Source of the DNA: Theropithecus gelada
Lineage: Eukaryota; Chordata; Mammalia; Primates; Cercopithecidae
Direction: 5' to 3'
Assembly (NCBI RefSeq): GCF_003255815.1
Contig: NC_037670.1
Coordinates: forward strand, 72,133,624 to 72,197,623
DNA: 64,000 nt
Within the stretch, counting starts at the first letter, position 1. Every line of letters begins with the position of its first letter. The notes beneath the pieces are model-generated. The model did not search any database, was not told where the DNA came from, and saw nothing but the letters and a program-made list of their open reading frames with translations. The position numbers and the translations under genes were made by a program. This document shows, piece after piece, positions 1-10,790 of this stretch.

Positions 1-840
1 GCATATTCTAGAAATGTAAAACCAAAGAAGATTCAGCAGTATATGGAGTATATCCTCAAGTATGTAATAACTCAGCCAGGCTTTTATTTCTAGAACTGAG
101 AATTTCAAAGTCCAGTCCCTACATTCATGGCCAGCTCTTAGTGTATACAGGTTAAGATTAAAAACAAATCTAAGAATCTCTCACAGGGATGTAAATCAGC
201 TAGAGAAGTTCCCATGATTTTGATTTTGAAAGTTGGAACTAAGTGGTTTTCAGATAAGAGCTATGCTTGAAATTTTTATAAAAAGAAAATGTTTGTGTGT
301 TGAGAAAAACTCCATTCACACACATACTCCCCACTCATTGAGTACATATTAATTCACTGCAGTACATTATCAAAAAACTAAAGAATATGTCAAAATTACT
401 TTTACACTGGTTAAGTCTAAAAAATTTATAGAACCCATGGCTAATGATTTTGGGGGAAATATCCAATAATGAACCTTGAAATCACATGTCTTTTCTGGTA
501 AACACACACAGACACACATTTGGGTGTAACATGAAAGGTATTCTTAGAAAGCACTTGCTAAATTGTTTATTACATTTTATCTAAAGACTAACGTGTCGAT
601 TATAAGCCATGTTTCAAAAGAAATTGTTCGTTTGGGCACATGTTTGGCTGAAGGAAGCTTCAAGAGGTTAAAGGAAGGAAGATATTCCTTCAAAACAAAA
701 GGAAGAGATTCCTTGCAAACAAAGTTGAGTAGATATTAACTTTAAATGATTTTGAACTTTGTCTAGGCTCTAAGTGAAAAAATCCATGTGTATATTAAAG
801 AAGAGAAAGGCTTTTATGAATTCTAAGAAAGGGTACTGTC
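1..840. other. Single-copy flank, no feature seen
   Basis: AT-rich sequence with a few short CA-rich patches. I recognise no repeat family, exon or RNA gene here. Confidence 0.4.
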
Positions 841-859
841 AAAAAAAAAAAAAAAAAAA
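841..859. repeat. A19 homopolymer
   Basis: Nineteen consecutive A residues directly abutting a GC-richer block that begins about 860. It could be the tail of an old plus-strand retroposed piece to its left or a simple expansion; no body of a known SINE precedes it. Confidence 0.8.
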
Positions 860-869
860 GACTGATCTC

Positions 870-1200
870 AGGGGAAATTAGACCGCGGATGCTGTGGAGT
901 CCTGGAATGGCTCCAGGCTGCACAGCCCCCTCCACGAGTAGCGGCTGCACAACCAGTGTATGTTCACAGCGGGAACCCGTGGCTCTAGGCAGCAGCCCTG
1001 GGATGGATGCACAAATACAAATCCATTCAGCATGGTTATTCGCCAAACCGCCCCAAAGGCCTTCACCAGCCCCACACACCAACCCCACCTTCCATGGGCC
1101 TGAAACAACCTAGGAGGAATTTGGAGAGCCTCTGATTTACGGTGGTGAAGCTTTCCTTCCTTTCCAGCCTGCTAGAAGGAAACAAGCCGAATGAAACTCT
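870..1200. other. GC-rich, CpG-bearing single-copy block, unassigned
   Basis: Base composition changes sharply from AT-rich flank to a stretch with several CpG dinucleotides (CCGCGG, CACGAG, AGCGGC, AGCGGG, CGCC). Open frames run through it on both strands (for example 889-1113 plus and 878-1108 minus), but none resembles a protein I know. It could be a fragment of an old retroposed transcript or a small conserved element. Confidence 0.4.
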
Positions 1201-1410
1201 ACTCATACACAGACTTCTAAGCCATGGGTGGCATTTGCACCTAAGTTATATCTTCAACTTGGTATACACACGGGATCCCCTTTCCTTTAAAGTATTTAAA
1301 TAACTTTCTAGAAACTTCAATATGCTAAGCATGTATATTTTCTAGTACGGTCCTTCTGTTCTTTCCATGGAATAAGCTGACAGACAGCTGTAAGAGGGTG
1401 GGTTTAAGAG

Positions 1411-1597
1411 TAGTTTTAAGAGTGTGCGTTCTGGAGTCTGACTTCCTATGTGCACATGAAAGCTCTGGCATGCATGGTTTTATGACCTTAGGAAAGTTAC
1501 TCAAGCAATCTAATTTTCAATTTGCCCACCTGAGAAATAGAGATGAAGACAGTGTCAATCTTACAGAGTTATTATGAGGATTGAGATAATCTTGACA
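1411..1597 (+). repeat. MIR SINE
   Basis: Shows the MIR order on the plus strand: TTCTGGAGTCTGACTTCC, then GACCTTAGGAAAGTTACTCA, then the CCTGAGAAATAGAGATGA block, ending in TTATGAGGATTGAGATAAT. Divergence is high, as expected for this ancient tRNA-derived SINE. Confidence 0.8.
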
Positions 1598-1640
1598 AAG
1601 TTGGAATATTGACCTGTCCAGAGGTATTATGGTTGCAATT

Positions 1641-1692
1641 AAAAAAGGAAAAATAACAAAACAAACAAAAAAACAAACAAACCAAAAAAACC
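1641..1692. repeat. A-rich / (AAAC)n low-complexity tract
   Basis: Runs of A separated by single C residues in an approximate AAAC period. Confidence 0.8.
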
Positions 1693-1719
1693 AGCAACTC
1701 AAAATGGCCAAAACAATAA

Positions 1720-2589
1720 GTAAATGTATGTTTCATATAAGTCGGAATCTAGAAAAGCAAGCTTCAGCACAAAATAACTGACAATTCAATGGGTTGTCCA
1801 AAACCCAGGTTCTTTTCCCCTCTTCTATGGTATTCTTGGCATTGATTTCATCCCAAAGCTGCTCTCTGTCTTGGTCACATAATGGCAGCCCATGGACAAC
1901 ATTATGACCACCTGTGGCATTATTTCTTGTTCATGTTCAGTTAGAAAAGGTGAGACAAACTTTCCCAGAATCTTTCCAGGAGGTTTCCCTCATCCCTTGG
2001 ACCAGAATTAGGTCCCATGCTCATTCTAAAATAATCACTGCAGGGAGACTAGGACCACCAAGCTTGGCACAGACTCATCTTTGTAGGAGAGATGGATGAA
2101 GGGGAAGATTACGTATAGATTCTGTAAAGGTTGGCTTTTATTAGCATTCTGGTCTACACGCTTGTAGACTTACAGGAAGTTTTTCTAAATATGCAACTGG
2201 TTATTGCCTCAAAGGTCTTGAAATGACAAACACATTTTATTTGTTTTGTCGCTTCAGGTTGATTTCTAGTGGCTGTCTAAAGCGATACTTAAGAAGGATT
2301 CAGGGGTTCCAACTGTGTTGAGTAGGAGAAGGAAAAATGATTAGTTGTAGGAATTAGCCTGGAATGGAAGACATGGCCTCATCAATGCCATGGGTAGGAC
2401 TGAACAACTGGGTGCTGTTTCATTTTACACTCTTTCGTTTTGCCACCTTTTAAACTTTAGACAATATGGAACTACACTAACATGTCCTCAAGCTTTTTTG
2501 ACTAAAACCAGAAGCACATCCTCCCCATGGAAAAATAAATTTCTGAGAGAAAGATTTCTGAGACAGTGAGTTTTCTCAACGGTCCAATT
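1720..2589. other. Mostly single copy; possible old repeat at 1880-2100
   Basis: The part around 1960-2090 (CTTGGACCAGAATTAGGTCC, later AATAATCACTGCAGGGAGAC) resembles a diverged mammalian interspersed repeat segment I know only by its 'ggaccagaactgggtc' phrase. I cannot name the family. The rest shows nothing recognisable. Confidence 0.35.
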
Positions 2590-2725
2590 CAACAACTATT
2601 TCCTGAACACTAACTTATTTCCTATGTTGTGCCAAGTGCTAAGCAGAATACAAAAGATGTGTAAGACAAACTCTACCCTTAAGAAATTTCCAATCTATCT
2701 CAGAAGAAAACATGTGAGCAGTAAA
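2590..2725 (-). repeat. L2 LINE 3' end fragment
   Basis: Contains AACAACTATTTCCTGAACAC, then TGTGCCAAGTGCTAAG, then CTCTACCCTTAAGAAATTTCC. This is the reverse complement of the L2 3' end (the block around 'gcctggcacatagtaggtgctcaataaat'). Confidence 0.65.
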
Positions 2726-3589
2726 GGGTTAATAGTAGAAAAGACCATCTAGAACTCAGAGTGCAAGGAAATTGCTACCGCCATTTTAATTGGCCATGAC
2801 TAACTTGACCAGGGAGAATCCCATAATTAAGTGCAGTGCCGTTTGGCAGAGTGGCATATGGGCTCTGCCTAAATCTGTAACAGGGACTGATACTTTCCAT
2901 GGAGCAGGCAGACAGATGGCCTGAGATTTTCAGACTTAGCTTCAGTTTCTCCCACGTATTAATCATACCCACTACTGTGACCTTGTATAAATATATATTC
3001 TTCCAGTAAAGGATAGATCTTGAAGCCTGATGAGGAGGTACGTTTATAGATCTCTAAGTATGGTAGTGGCTTCTTAGGCTCCTGCACCTTCTTGCAATAC
3101 AGCTCTTAGGATTTCCAGTTGAACAGCATTGATCTATCAAAGTGGCTCTGCACTCTTGGCCCTAGAGAATATGTTATACAGAGAATATATTGTATATCAC
3201 AAATTCTTACATGCTCATATCAGTGCTACATATCTATAACTAATTTGGAGCAGCTAAGCCTGATAAAAATTTACGGGGTGATAATAACAGCAACAGTTAC
3301 TCACTAACAGTCACTTAATCCAGAGCACTGGATAGGCAAGAAGAATCATGATATAAAACTGAAAAGAAAATGTCTCTGACTTACAAGATATTTATAATCT
3401 GGTTAACTTAATATAACAGAGATATATAGAACAAAATGTATAAACGAACATACAAGACTACTATGTCTCATCTAGGTCCCTACTGTCTCAAAGGCAGATT
3501 ATGACAGTTGGTTCTTTTGGCTCAATTTTGGTCCACTCTATACACAACTGTCAGGGCCGTCTTCACAATGTATAGCTTTGGATGAGTCA
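2726..3589. other. Single-copy flank, no feature seen
   Basis: AT-rich, no recognisable repeat family and no coding potential beyond short chance frames. Confidence 0.35.
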
Positions 3590-4112
3590 TTTCCTTGGTG
3601 GAAAACCTACAACGCCATCACAGTGCCTAGAGAAAAATTACCCTCTTGACTTTCAAGGTCTCCAACTATCATCTGAAATCTGCTTCTTCCCAGTCTTCCA
3701 ATCTATTGCCATGTAATTGCCCTCTTTCACTACCCACAAGGCTCCTTTAACTAAATTTGTTTACTTAAGATTTCTATTTCCAAATATGCCAATGGTGTTC
3801 CTGCCTCCACGGCCTGCTCACCTCTGCATGTAACACTCTTCATGCCTCTACTTATATGAGTCTTGTTTTTCTTTGAAGATAAAGGCTCATTTCCTACAAA
3901 ATTATTTTCCTAAGCACAGCAGTTTACAGAGTCATTCCCATCTCTGAACTTCAACAACACTGGCATTTCTTAGGTAATAGGATGAGTTATTATGCATCAA
4001 TTTTATATGTCTTGCCTCCCAACCTTGGTTTTAAGTTCCTTGATGTTGAGTACCTGTCCTAATCCTCTCTGTATAGCCAAAACTTAACAAACACAAAATC
4101 TTCAACAATGCT
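3590..4112 (+). repeat. L2 LINE 3' region
   Basis: A diverged plus-strand L2: pyrimidine-rich body, then GTTTTAAGTTCCTTGATGTT and a CTCTGTATAGCCAAAACTTA block. These align in order with the L2 3' end ('gtaagctccttgagggcagg ... gtatccccagcacctagcac'). Confidence 0.55.
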
Positions 4113-5199
4113 CTTGATGGCAATATAAAGTTAGGCATAAGTACTGAGCTGAGTAAAGGAGTAATCAGTTACAACCAGAATAAACTGGAATTAATTTTTC
4201 AAAGGTTTACTAGACCACTGACTTTTAAAATTGGATTTGGAAGAAAGGGCAGGAATGACTGAAGTGTGAGAAGGAGGAAGCAAGAAGGGCGTAGGTTAAA
4301 ATGGTGGCTGTGGACATGGAAAAGAATGTGGACATGGAATGGGTGGGCCCGGCAGCCTGGCCACATTCTGATAATGCAATAAAATCAACAAACCAGTGCA
4401 GAAGTCTGGTTGCCAGATGCCCTTCCCATTGCATATCTTCTAGGTGTAACTTGCTGAGGTCTACAGAGTCAACAATTAGGGCCAAGAAAAAGTCATCCTG
4501 TAGGCTCAAATTCTATCTTATGACCTTTAAATATTTTTTTCAATTCGTTTCTTTAAAATACCATTTCCTTTGGCAAAGTAGTTTTTTTCCAATGGGAAGC
4601 TTGTTGGTAAGTTTTTTGGTCCTCATTTTAACCTTGTTAGAACAATTGGACAGAATTGCAAATGTTGATTAACATTTTGCACATGTATTTATCCTCTTTT
4701 TCATGTCCTCAGGTCCCTCTCGGAAGCTCCATATTGTAGAGAAGACCCTATGACTTCTAGATCTGCAGGTTTTCAGTGGAGTAGGGTACGTTACTGTTAT
4801 GTTCTGATCAAGGGATCAGCCAGGTTTGGCTGAGGCTGCACAGCTGTGACCCAGTCAGCAAGCCCTGACCTCAGACCCCTCTCATGCTCAACACTTTAGC
4901 TTTAATCCACCTCAGTTCTTCTCCTGAGCAGACATCTGAAGAGTGTGTACATCAAAGAGTTAGGAAGGTGTGCCAAGGAAGGTATGAATTCTCTCACTTG
5001 ATATTTCTTAACTTTGTAAACACTCTACTTCCCTACAGATCTGGGTTACCAGATACCCAAAAGAGGTACAGTCAATTCCTTATTTAAAGTTTCTTTCTCC
5101 TTTAAACTTCACTGTTCAAAACTGTCCATCTATTTTCTCTATACTTATTCCATTCTCTGTGTATCCACAGTATGAAAGAAATAAGAATGGCAGAACTCA
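4113..5199. other. Single-copy flank, no feature seen
   Basis: Frames at 4225-4509 (minus) and 4301-4672 (plus) overlap antiparallel and match no protein I know. I regard both as chance. Confidence 0.35.
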
Positions 5200-5315
5200 A
5201 AATACGGATCTTAGAAATTATGTCCTCAGAGCCCCTGACTCATCAGAATAAACCGTAGCCCAGAGGGGGATGCGGCCTGGTCAGTGTCACTTAGACAACT
5301 TATAGTTCTTTAATT
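5200..5315 (-). repeat. MIR-like ancient SINE fragment
   Basis: ATCTTAGAAATTATGTCCTC, then GTAGCCCAGAGGGGGATGCG, then CAGTGTCACTTAGACAACTT follows the order of the mammalian 'agatcat..., gaggcccagag..., gtcacacagct' type repeat. Highly diverged. Confidence 0.4.
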
Positions 5316-5660
5316 ATATTAAGAACTAAGATCTTCCCTGTAATTTGACTTATGTCCCTAATGTAACTGCAAATTTAAAGAACAATTAATGAGGACCCTT
5401 CTTTAGATAGAATGTTGTGCTTCCTCCACGTTAGAAACATACTCATTGCAAGAAGCCAAAGTAAGAATTTCACGAGAAGTCAGAAAAAGAATTTTTCATC
5501 AAAAAACCACTATGGTAAGTTTTATCTGTGGATCAATTATACTGCAATGAGCCCACCTCTATCCTCCCTTAAATTTATATAATGTTAACAACAACAACAA
5601 GAAAAGATAAATAGACAGGACGGTCAGGCACCTGCTCTCCCACCTCAAGGATTAGCTTCC

Positions 5661-5926
5661 TCTAGAATAGTGTTTCTCCGCAGCAGCATTACTGACATTT
5701 TAGGTTGAGTTTTTGCTGTGGGGCTGTGCTGTGCATTGCTGGATGTTTATCAGTACCCACTATCCCCAGCTTCTACACCCTGGATGCCAGTAGCAATCCT
5801 TCTTCCCCTACACCCCCCTCCATGCTGCCCCCAGTTATGAGAACCAAAAACGTCTCCAGACATTACCAAATTTCCCATGAGGGAAAAAATTGCCACCCTC
5901 CTCCCAGAGAACCACTGGTCTAGAAC
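5661..5926 (-). mobile_element. MER5-type hAT-Charlie MITE
   Basis: Left end AGTGTTTCTC and right end GAGAACCACTG form the terminal inverted repeat. The interior holds the family blocks CATTACTGACATTTT, GCTGTGCATTGCTGGATGTT and CGTCTCCAGACATTACCAAA. Both ends are flanked by TCTAGAA(T/C), an 8-bp target duplication as expected for hAT elements. Confidence 0.75.
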
Positions 5927-6234
5927 GTGGAGGTTATTTTGGGAGGTCCTTGCAGAAGTTTCTCATTAATATTTGTGTTCCATACCCTTTACTACCTACT
6001 CTACCATTACTGCTGTAATTTCTATCCTGAGCTCCCCCAAAGAGGTTAACATACAGCAAACAACACTGCCCTTTCAAAATGCCTCCTCCAGAAAAGGCTT
6101 GACAAAAAGTGGAGATCACTGAAAGATGTGAAAACCAGAGGGTGAGGCTCACTGGCGGAGGTGGGGTTGTGAGGGGACTATAAAGGTGACTTGACTGCAG
6201 AAAGCACTCAGGAAGTTGAACTCCTCTCTGAATT
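5927..6234. other. Single-copy flank, no feature seen
   Basis: No recognisable repeat or gene. Confidence 0.3.
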
Positions 6235-6592
6235 TACAATTAATTATGTATTGCTATATAACAAACTATCTAAAATTTAGTGGATTAAAACAATGTCAAT
6301 GTATGTGGGTCAGAAATTTGATCAAGGTTCAGATGGGCAGGTTCTTCTGCTCCATGTGGCACTGGCTGAGGTCACTCATTCAGTTGTATTCCCTTGGTTG
6401 CTGAGATAAGCCAGATATCCAAGAGAGCTTCAGTCACATGTCTGGTATACTGGTGCTCCTCCAAATGGCCCCCCTCTCTCTCCACATAGTCAGCGTGGGC
6501 CTCTTCAGAAGATGATGTTCAGACATCTAGCATGCTGGTTGATTTCCAAGAGCAAAAAAGGAAGATGCCATACCTCTTAAAGACTTAGCTTA
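6235..6592 (+). repeat. Old interspersed repeat (same family as 8198-8800), unnamed
   Basis: Starts TATGTATTGCTATATAACAA and CTAAAATTTAGTGGATTAAA, the opening of a common mammalian repeat ('ctattgctgtgtaacaaa...gtggcttaaaaca'). It continues with GGGTCAGAAATTTGATCAAG and GGCACTGGCTGAGGTCACTC. I know the pattern but cannot assign the family name with confidence. Confidence 0.65.
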
Positions 6593-7289
6593 GAAATGGC
6601 ATGTGGTTTTAAAAATATGTGCAAGATACATATAGAAACAAATATAAATGTGTGTCTGAGTCTGTGTGTATACATGTATTTCCTCCCTCGTTTGTAAAGA
6701 GGACCTAGTCATAATGATATTCCAGTAACAATTAGCATGTCTAGTATTCCGACCTTGGTTTCCAAATACCATTTTCTAGTAAAAGGAACAAAGGTTTTTT
6801 GGAGAAATGATTAATTCCAGGGCTACTGTAGGAAAAATACAACATGATCCTGAACATCTTGTATTGACAGAAAGTAAGAAAGTGTTCATAAAAAGGTAGG
6901 AGCGTGTTGAAAGGACATTCAATTCATGCTGAAGAAGCTCCCAGTGGCCAGATCTGTGACCATTTAAGCAATAAAATAATGAGTACAGTAAACGATGAGC
7001 CACAAAATAAAATAAATGTCAACTGGTCCATATTGATATAAATAAATAATTGAATAAATAAACAAATGGAGAACGGGCAACTCTTACAATAGAATTACAG
7101 TTAATAAATCTAAAAACAGGAAAAATAGAAGTAGAATACCAAATAATTGTTTAAGGCAAGAATCACGGACAGATGCTAAAATTAGTGGGCAAAACTATAA
7201 TGAAAAACAGAATATTTGCATATTTTCTATGGTATCCTAGAAAAAGCCTCCTCAAAAGATAACACATTCTATCTAATCCCTGAAATCTA

Positions 7290-7766
7290 TAAATGTTATA
7301 TTACATGGGAAAGACTTTATGGATGTGATTAAGTGAAAGATCTTGAGATGGAGCGGTTATTCTGGATTGTGTGGGTGGGCCCTGAATACAGCCACAAATT
7401 TCCTTACAAGAGACAGGCAGAAGGAGATTTGATGGCACACAGAAGATCATGTAAAGGAGGAGGAAGAAAGCAGAGTGAGAGAGAGACGATGTTACGCCAC
7501 TGCCTGTGAAGGTGAAGAAATGGCCATGGGCCAAGGAATGAAAGGAATGCAGCTTGAGATGCTGGACTATGTGAGGAAGGGAATTCATTTCTAGAGCCTC
7601 CACAGAGAGCACAGCCCTGTAACACTCTTCTTTCAGTTCAATGATAGTGATCAGAATGAAATCCAAAGACTTCTGGCCTCTAGAATTTTAAGAGAATTAA
7701 GTTCTATTGTTTTACATGACCACGAGTGTGGTAATTTGTTACAGTGGCCAAAGTGAACTAATACAG
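7290..7766 (+). mobile_element. MLT1 (ERVL-MaLR) solo LTR
   Basis: Plus-strand MLT1 blocks in order: GACTTTATGGATGTGATTAAG, GATCTTGAGATGGAGCGGTT, GGGCCAAGGAATGAAAGGAA, GACTTCTGGCCTCTAGAATT, GTTCTATTGTTTTACATGAC, GGTAATTTGTTACAGTGGCC, ending in AACTAATACA. The 5' boundary is approximate. Confidence 0.85.
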
Positions 7767-7803
7767 TCTCAAAATATTTACCCGTAATATGCTTACTAAT
7801 TAC

Positions 7804-7836
7804 AGAAACAAACAAACAAACAAACAAAAACAAACC
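7804..7836. repeat. (CAAA)n microsatellite
   Basis: Five CAAA units followed by CAAAAACAAA. Confidence 0.9.
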
Positions 7837-8197
7837 CAGGACTTTTAAAGGGAACTTGTAAGATGCCGCCTTAACTAAAGGACCAAAGTTAAAATGACCA
7901 GTAATACAATATCTTAACATCATGTACCTCCTGTTATGATATACTGCAAAGATCCAAAATCACCTCTGAAATTTCTTGCCAAAAATGCATAATCCTGATC
8001 TAATAATGAAGCATTTCACACAAAACCAAATTAATGGACATTCTACAAAATAACTGCACAATACGCTGAAGGTAATTAAACAAAGAAAGATTGGAGACTG
8101 AGCCAGATTGGAGAAGACTAAGAAAAAATGACAACTAAAGGTGATGTGGAATCCTGTAATTGATCCTGGATGAGAAAAAAAATGACATTCGTGGGTA

Positions 8198-8800
8198 TAT
8201 TCATTTACTATCACTGCATAGCAAATTACTCCTAGCTTAGAGGCTTAAAACAACAGTCATTTATAAGCTTTCAGTTCCGTAGGTCAGAATTCCAGCATGG
8301 TGTATCACTGCTCAGGGTATCACAAGACTGAAATCAAGCTGGCATGACTGAGTTCTTGTCTGAAGCTCTGGAAATGAATCCACTTCCAAACTCATTCAGG
8401 TTGTTGGCAGAATTCAGCTCCTTGTGGTTGTAGGACTGAGGTCTCTGTTTTCTTGCCGGCTGTCAGTTGGGTCTTCTCTCACTTCCTAGAGGCCACCTGC
8501 ATTCCTTGCCATGTAACTACTTCCAGCCGTGAGGGTTTTCCACATGTCAAATCCTCTTTGTGCTTCAAATCTGAGGCCTAATGAGTTTGACCTCTAGACC
8601 CAGGTTTAAAAGACTCATGTGATTAGCTCAGTCCCACCTGGAGAGTCTCTCTATATTAAGATCAACTGATTTTGGACCTTCATTATATCAACAGATTCCT
8701 TCCCTAGCAGCACTTACTTAGTGTTTGATTGGATAACTGAGAGACAGTGTGTGTGGCTGGGAATTTTGGGGACCATCTTAGAATTCTGCCTACCCAAGTG
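8198..8800 (+). repeat. Old interspersed repeat about 600 bp, unnamed, inserted in L1M
   Basis: Same family as 6235-6592 but much longer. It opens ATTTACTATCACTGCATAGC, passes CATTCAGGTTGTTGGCAGAA, CTTGTGGTTGTAGGACTGAG and CATTCCTTGCCATGTAACTA, and closes AGAATTCTGCCTACC. The L1M sequence on each side is continuous, so this is an insertion. Approximate target duplicate GTGGG / GTGAG. Confidence 0.7.
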
Positions 8801-9015
8801 AGACAACTGGTAAAATTTGAATAATGTTTATAGATTAGCTAATAGGATTATATCAATGTTAATTTTCCAACTTACATAATGATACATTGGTTATATAAAA
8901 CGTTAACATTAGCAGAAACTGGATGAATGTACATGGGAATTCTATGTACTATTTTTGGCATTTTTTGTAAATCTAAAATTATTTAAAGTAAAAAGTTTTT
9001 TAAAAAGCAAGTCAT

Positions 9016-9309
9016 GGCCAGGCTCAGTGGCTCACACCTGTAATCCCAGCACTTTGGGTGGCTGAGGTGAGAGAATCACTTGAGGACAGGAGTTTGAGAC
9101 TGGCCTGGCCAACATAGTGAGACCCCCAACTCTACAAAAAAATTAAAAATTAGCTGTGCATGGTGGTGCATGCCTGTAGTCCCAACTACTCAGCAAGCTG
9201 AGGTGGGAGATCGCTTGAGCCCAGGAGTTTGAGACTACAATGCGCTATTATTGTGCCACTGCATTCCAGCCTGGACGACAGACCAAGGGCTCACATCTTA
9301 AACAAAAAC
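9016..9309 (+). mobile_element. AluJ SINE
   Basis: Dimeric Alu with J-type features (CTTGAGGACAGGAGTTTGAG, GGGAGATCGCTTGAGCCCAG, diverged right arm). It is flanked by an 11-bp direct repeat AAAGCAAGTCA at 9004-9014 and 9310-9320. It separates the L1M 3' end from an L1PA 3' end. Confidence 0.9.
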
Positions 9310-9336
9310 AAAGCAAGTCACAAGGCTATCTCGGTG

Positions 9337-9700
9337 TCATGGAATACTATGCAGCCATAAAAAGGAATGAGATCATGTCCTTTGCAGGGACATGGATGAA
9401 GCTGGAAGCCATCATCCTCAGCAAACTAACACAGGAACAGAAAACCAAACACCACATGTTCTCACTCATAAGTGAGAGCTGAACAATAAGAACACATGGA
9501 CACAGGGAGGGGAACATCACACACCAGGGCCTATTAGGGGGTGAGGGGTGAGGGGTGAGGGGAGGTAACTTAGAGGACAGGTTGCTAGGTGCAGCAAACC
9601 AACATGGCACGTGTATACCTATGTAACAAACCTGCACGTTCTGCACATGTATCCCTTTTGTTTTGTTTTGTTTGTTTGTTTTTTTTTAGAAGAAATAAAG
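9337..9700 (+). mobile_element. L1PA/L1PB 3' end, strongly 5'-truncated
   Basis: Begins in the last codons of ORF2 (CATGGAATACTATGCAGCCA ... ACTCATAAGTGAGAGCTGA). It then has the G-rich part of the 3' UTR with three GGGGTGA repeats (9538-9560), and AACCTGCACGTTCTGCACAT. It ends in a T-rich stretch and AGAAGAAATAAAG, a tail typical of older L1PA/PB copies. Confidence 0.85.
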
Positions 9701-9829
9701 AAAAAAGACTAGCTCAGTGTCAAGGGGAGGAGAAATAAAGTGCATTTCTTGCAAGAAAGAGGCACATGCACATATAGGGAGGAACAGATGGTGACTATCC
9801 TTGAAGGCTATTACAGACACTATGCGTAA

Positions 9830-10100
9830 TAAAATAAAAATATGACCAGTTTCTGTCTCATAGAACTTATAATCTGGTGGGTGAGAGGATGTCTATTAAG
9901 CAGATATTTGTGATGTATCTTCTACAGAGTAGGCGCCATGATAACAACTGGAGATGCAATAGTGACCATGATACCCACAATTATATTATAGTTTAATAGA
10001 AGAGAACCACCAGTAACCAGATAATGATAGCTCAGTGTGTGACAGCTATTTTGGTCAGATAAGCATAGGGGACTAAGACAGCAAAAAACATGCAGCGAGC
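9830..10100 (-). repeat. L2 LINE fragment
   Basis: CATAGAACTTATAATCTGGT, GTAGGCGCCATGATAACAAC and GGAGATGCAATAGTGACCAT resemble the reverse complement of the L2 3' region, in rearranged order. Highly diverged, so boundaries are soft. Confidence 0.4.
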
Positions 10101-10463
10101 ACTTCTAATTGTGCCGATTAGAAAGAGCTTCATTCATAGCTTAATAAACAAACATGAAGATGTACTTCTTTCTTGCTTCTGCTCCAATATTTGAAAATGT
10201 TCCAACAAACCAAAACTAAAAGAAGTTATCTGTTCAATTCACTGCTGTGTCTTCTCATTTTGTGGGACTATATTTTTTTGTTTAATTTGCTCATAGAGTA
10301 GGTTTTTATATAAATGCATGTTTTCCTACTAATACAATTTTTAAAACTCCTACTGGAGTTGCATATACAATTCTAGATTTTATTTGTCCAAGAATCTGAA
10401 ATTTAATTGGAAATAGGTTTCACTCATGTTCTAACAGTTTTCAGAATTTTTGGTAAGCCATCA

Positions 10464-10790
10464 TTTATAAGCTTATAAGAGATGCTCTCTCTCTCTCTCT
10501 CTCTTGCTTTCTCCTTATATATAGGGAGAGCATATATATGTGTGTATATATATATATGCTCCAATATTTGAAAATGTTTTATAAGCTTATAAGAAATGTT
10601 CTTGTAAGCTTATGATATATATATCATGTATTATATATATGCAGAGAGAGATATAGAGACATATATATGGGGGCATGTGATATAGAGACATAAATATATA
10701 TATGGGGAGAGTTCTTATTTTATATATATTAATCTTATTTTATATATATTAATCTTATTTTATATATATAAAGAGTTCTTATTTTACATG
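10464..10790. repeat. CT tract plus AT-rich scrambled repeat patch
   Basis: A (CT)10 run at 10485-10504 is followed by about 280 bp of TA/CATA/GAGA repeats. A 20-bp unit (TCTTATTTTATATATATTAA) is repeated in tandem at 10713-10732, 10733-10752 and partly 10753-10770. A 17-bp palindrome-containing word (TTTATAAGCTTATAAGA) occurs at 10464 and 10578. A 22-bp word occurs at 10180-10201 and 10557-10578. Confidence 0.85.

Larger units (their letters stand above)
6600..9003 (+). mobile_element. L1M (L1ME-type) 3' UTR, multiply interrupted
   Basis: Plus-strand old LINE-1 3' end. Recognisable blocks: GAAGCTCCCAGTGGCCAGA (6930), AATTGAATAAATAAACAAAT, CAGATGCTAAAATTAGTGGG, GGAATCCTGTAATTGATCC (8147), and at the end AGAAACTGGATGAATGTACA with GTAAATCTAAAATTATTT (8970). 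The body is split by an MLT1 LTR (about 7290-7766), a CAAA tract and a roughly 600-bp repeat (8198-8800). The L1 text resumes across the last gap (GACATTCGTGGG then ACAACTGGTAAAATTTGA). Confidence 0.75.

Noticed and set aside
870..1113. Short coding gene on either strand
   Set aside because: Both strands are open only because of GC-rich composition; no known protein similarity, no start context or splice sites that decide a strand.
10485..10790. CRISPR-like array of spaced repeats
   Set aside because: Units are 20-bp or shorter AT tandem repeats without unique spacers, in a vertebrate genome.
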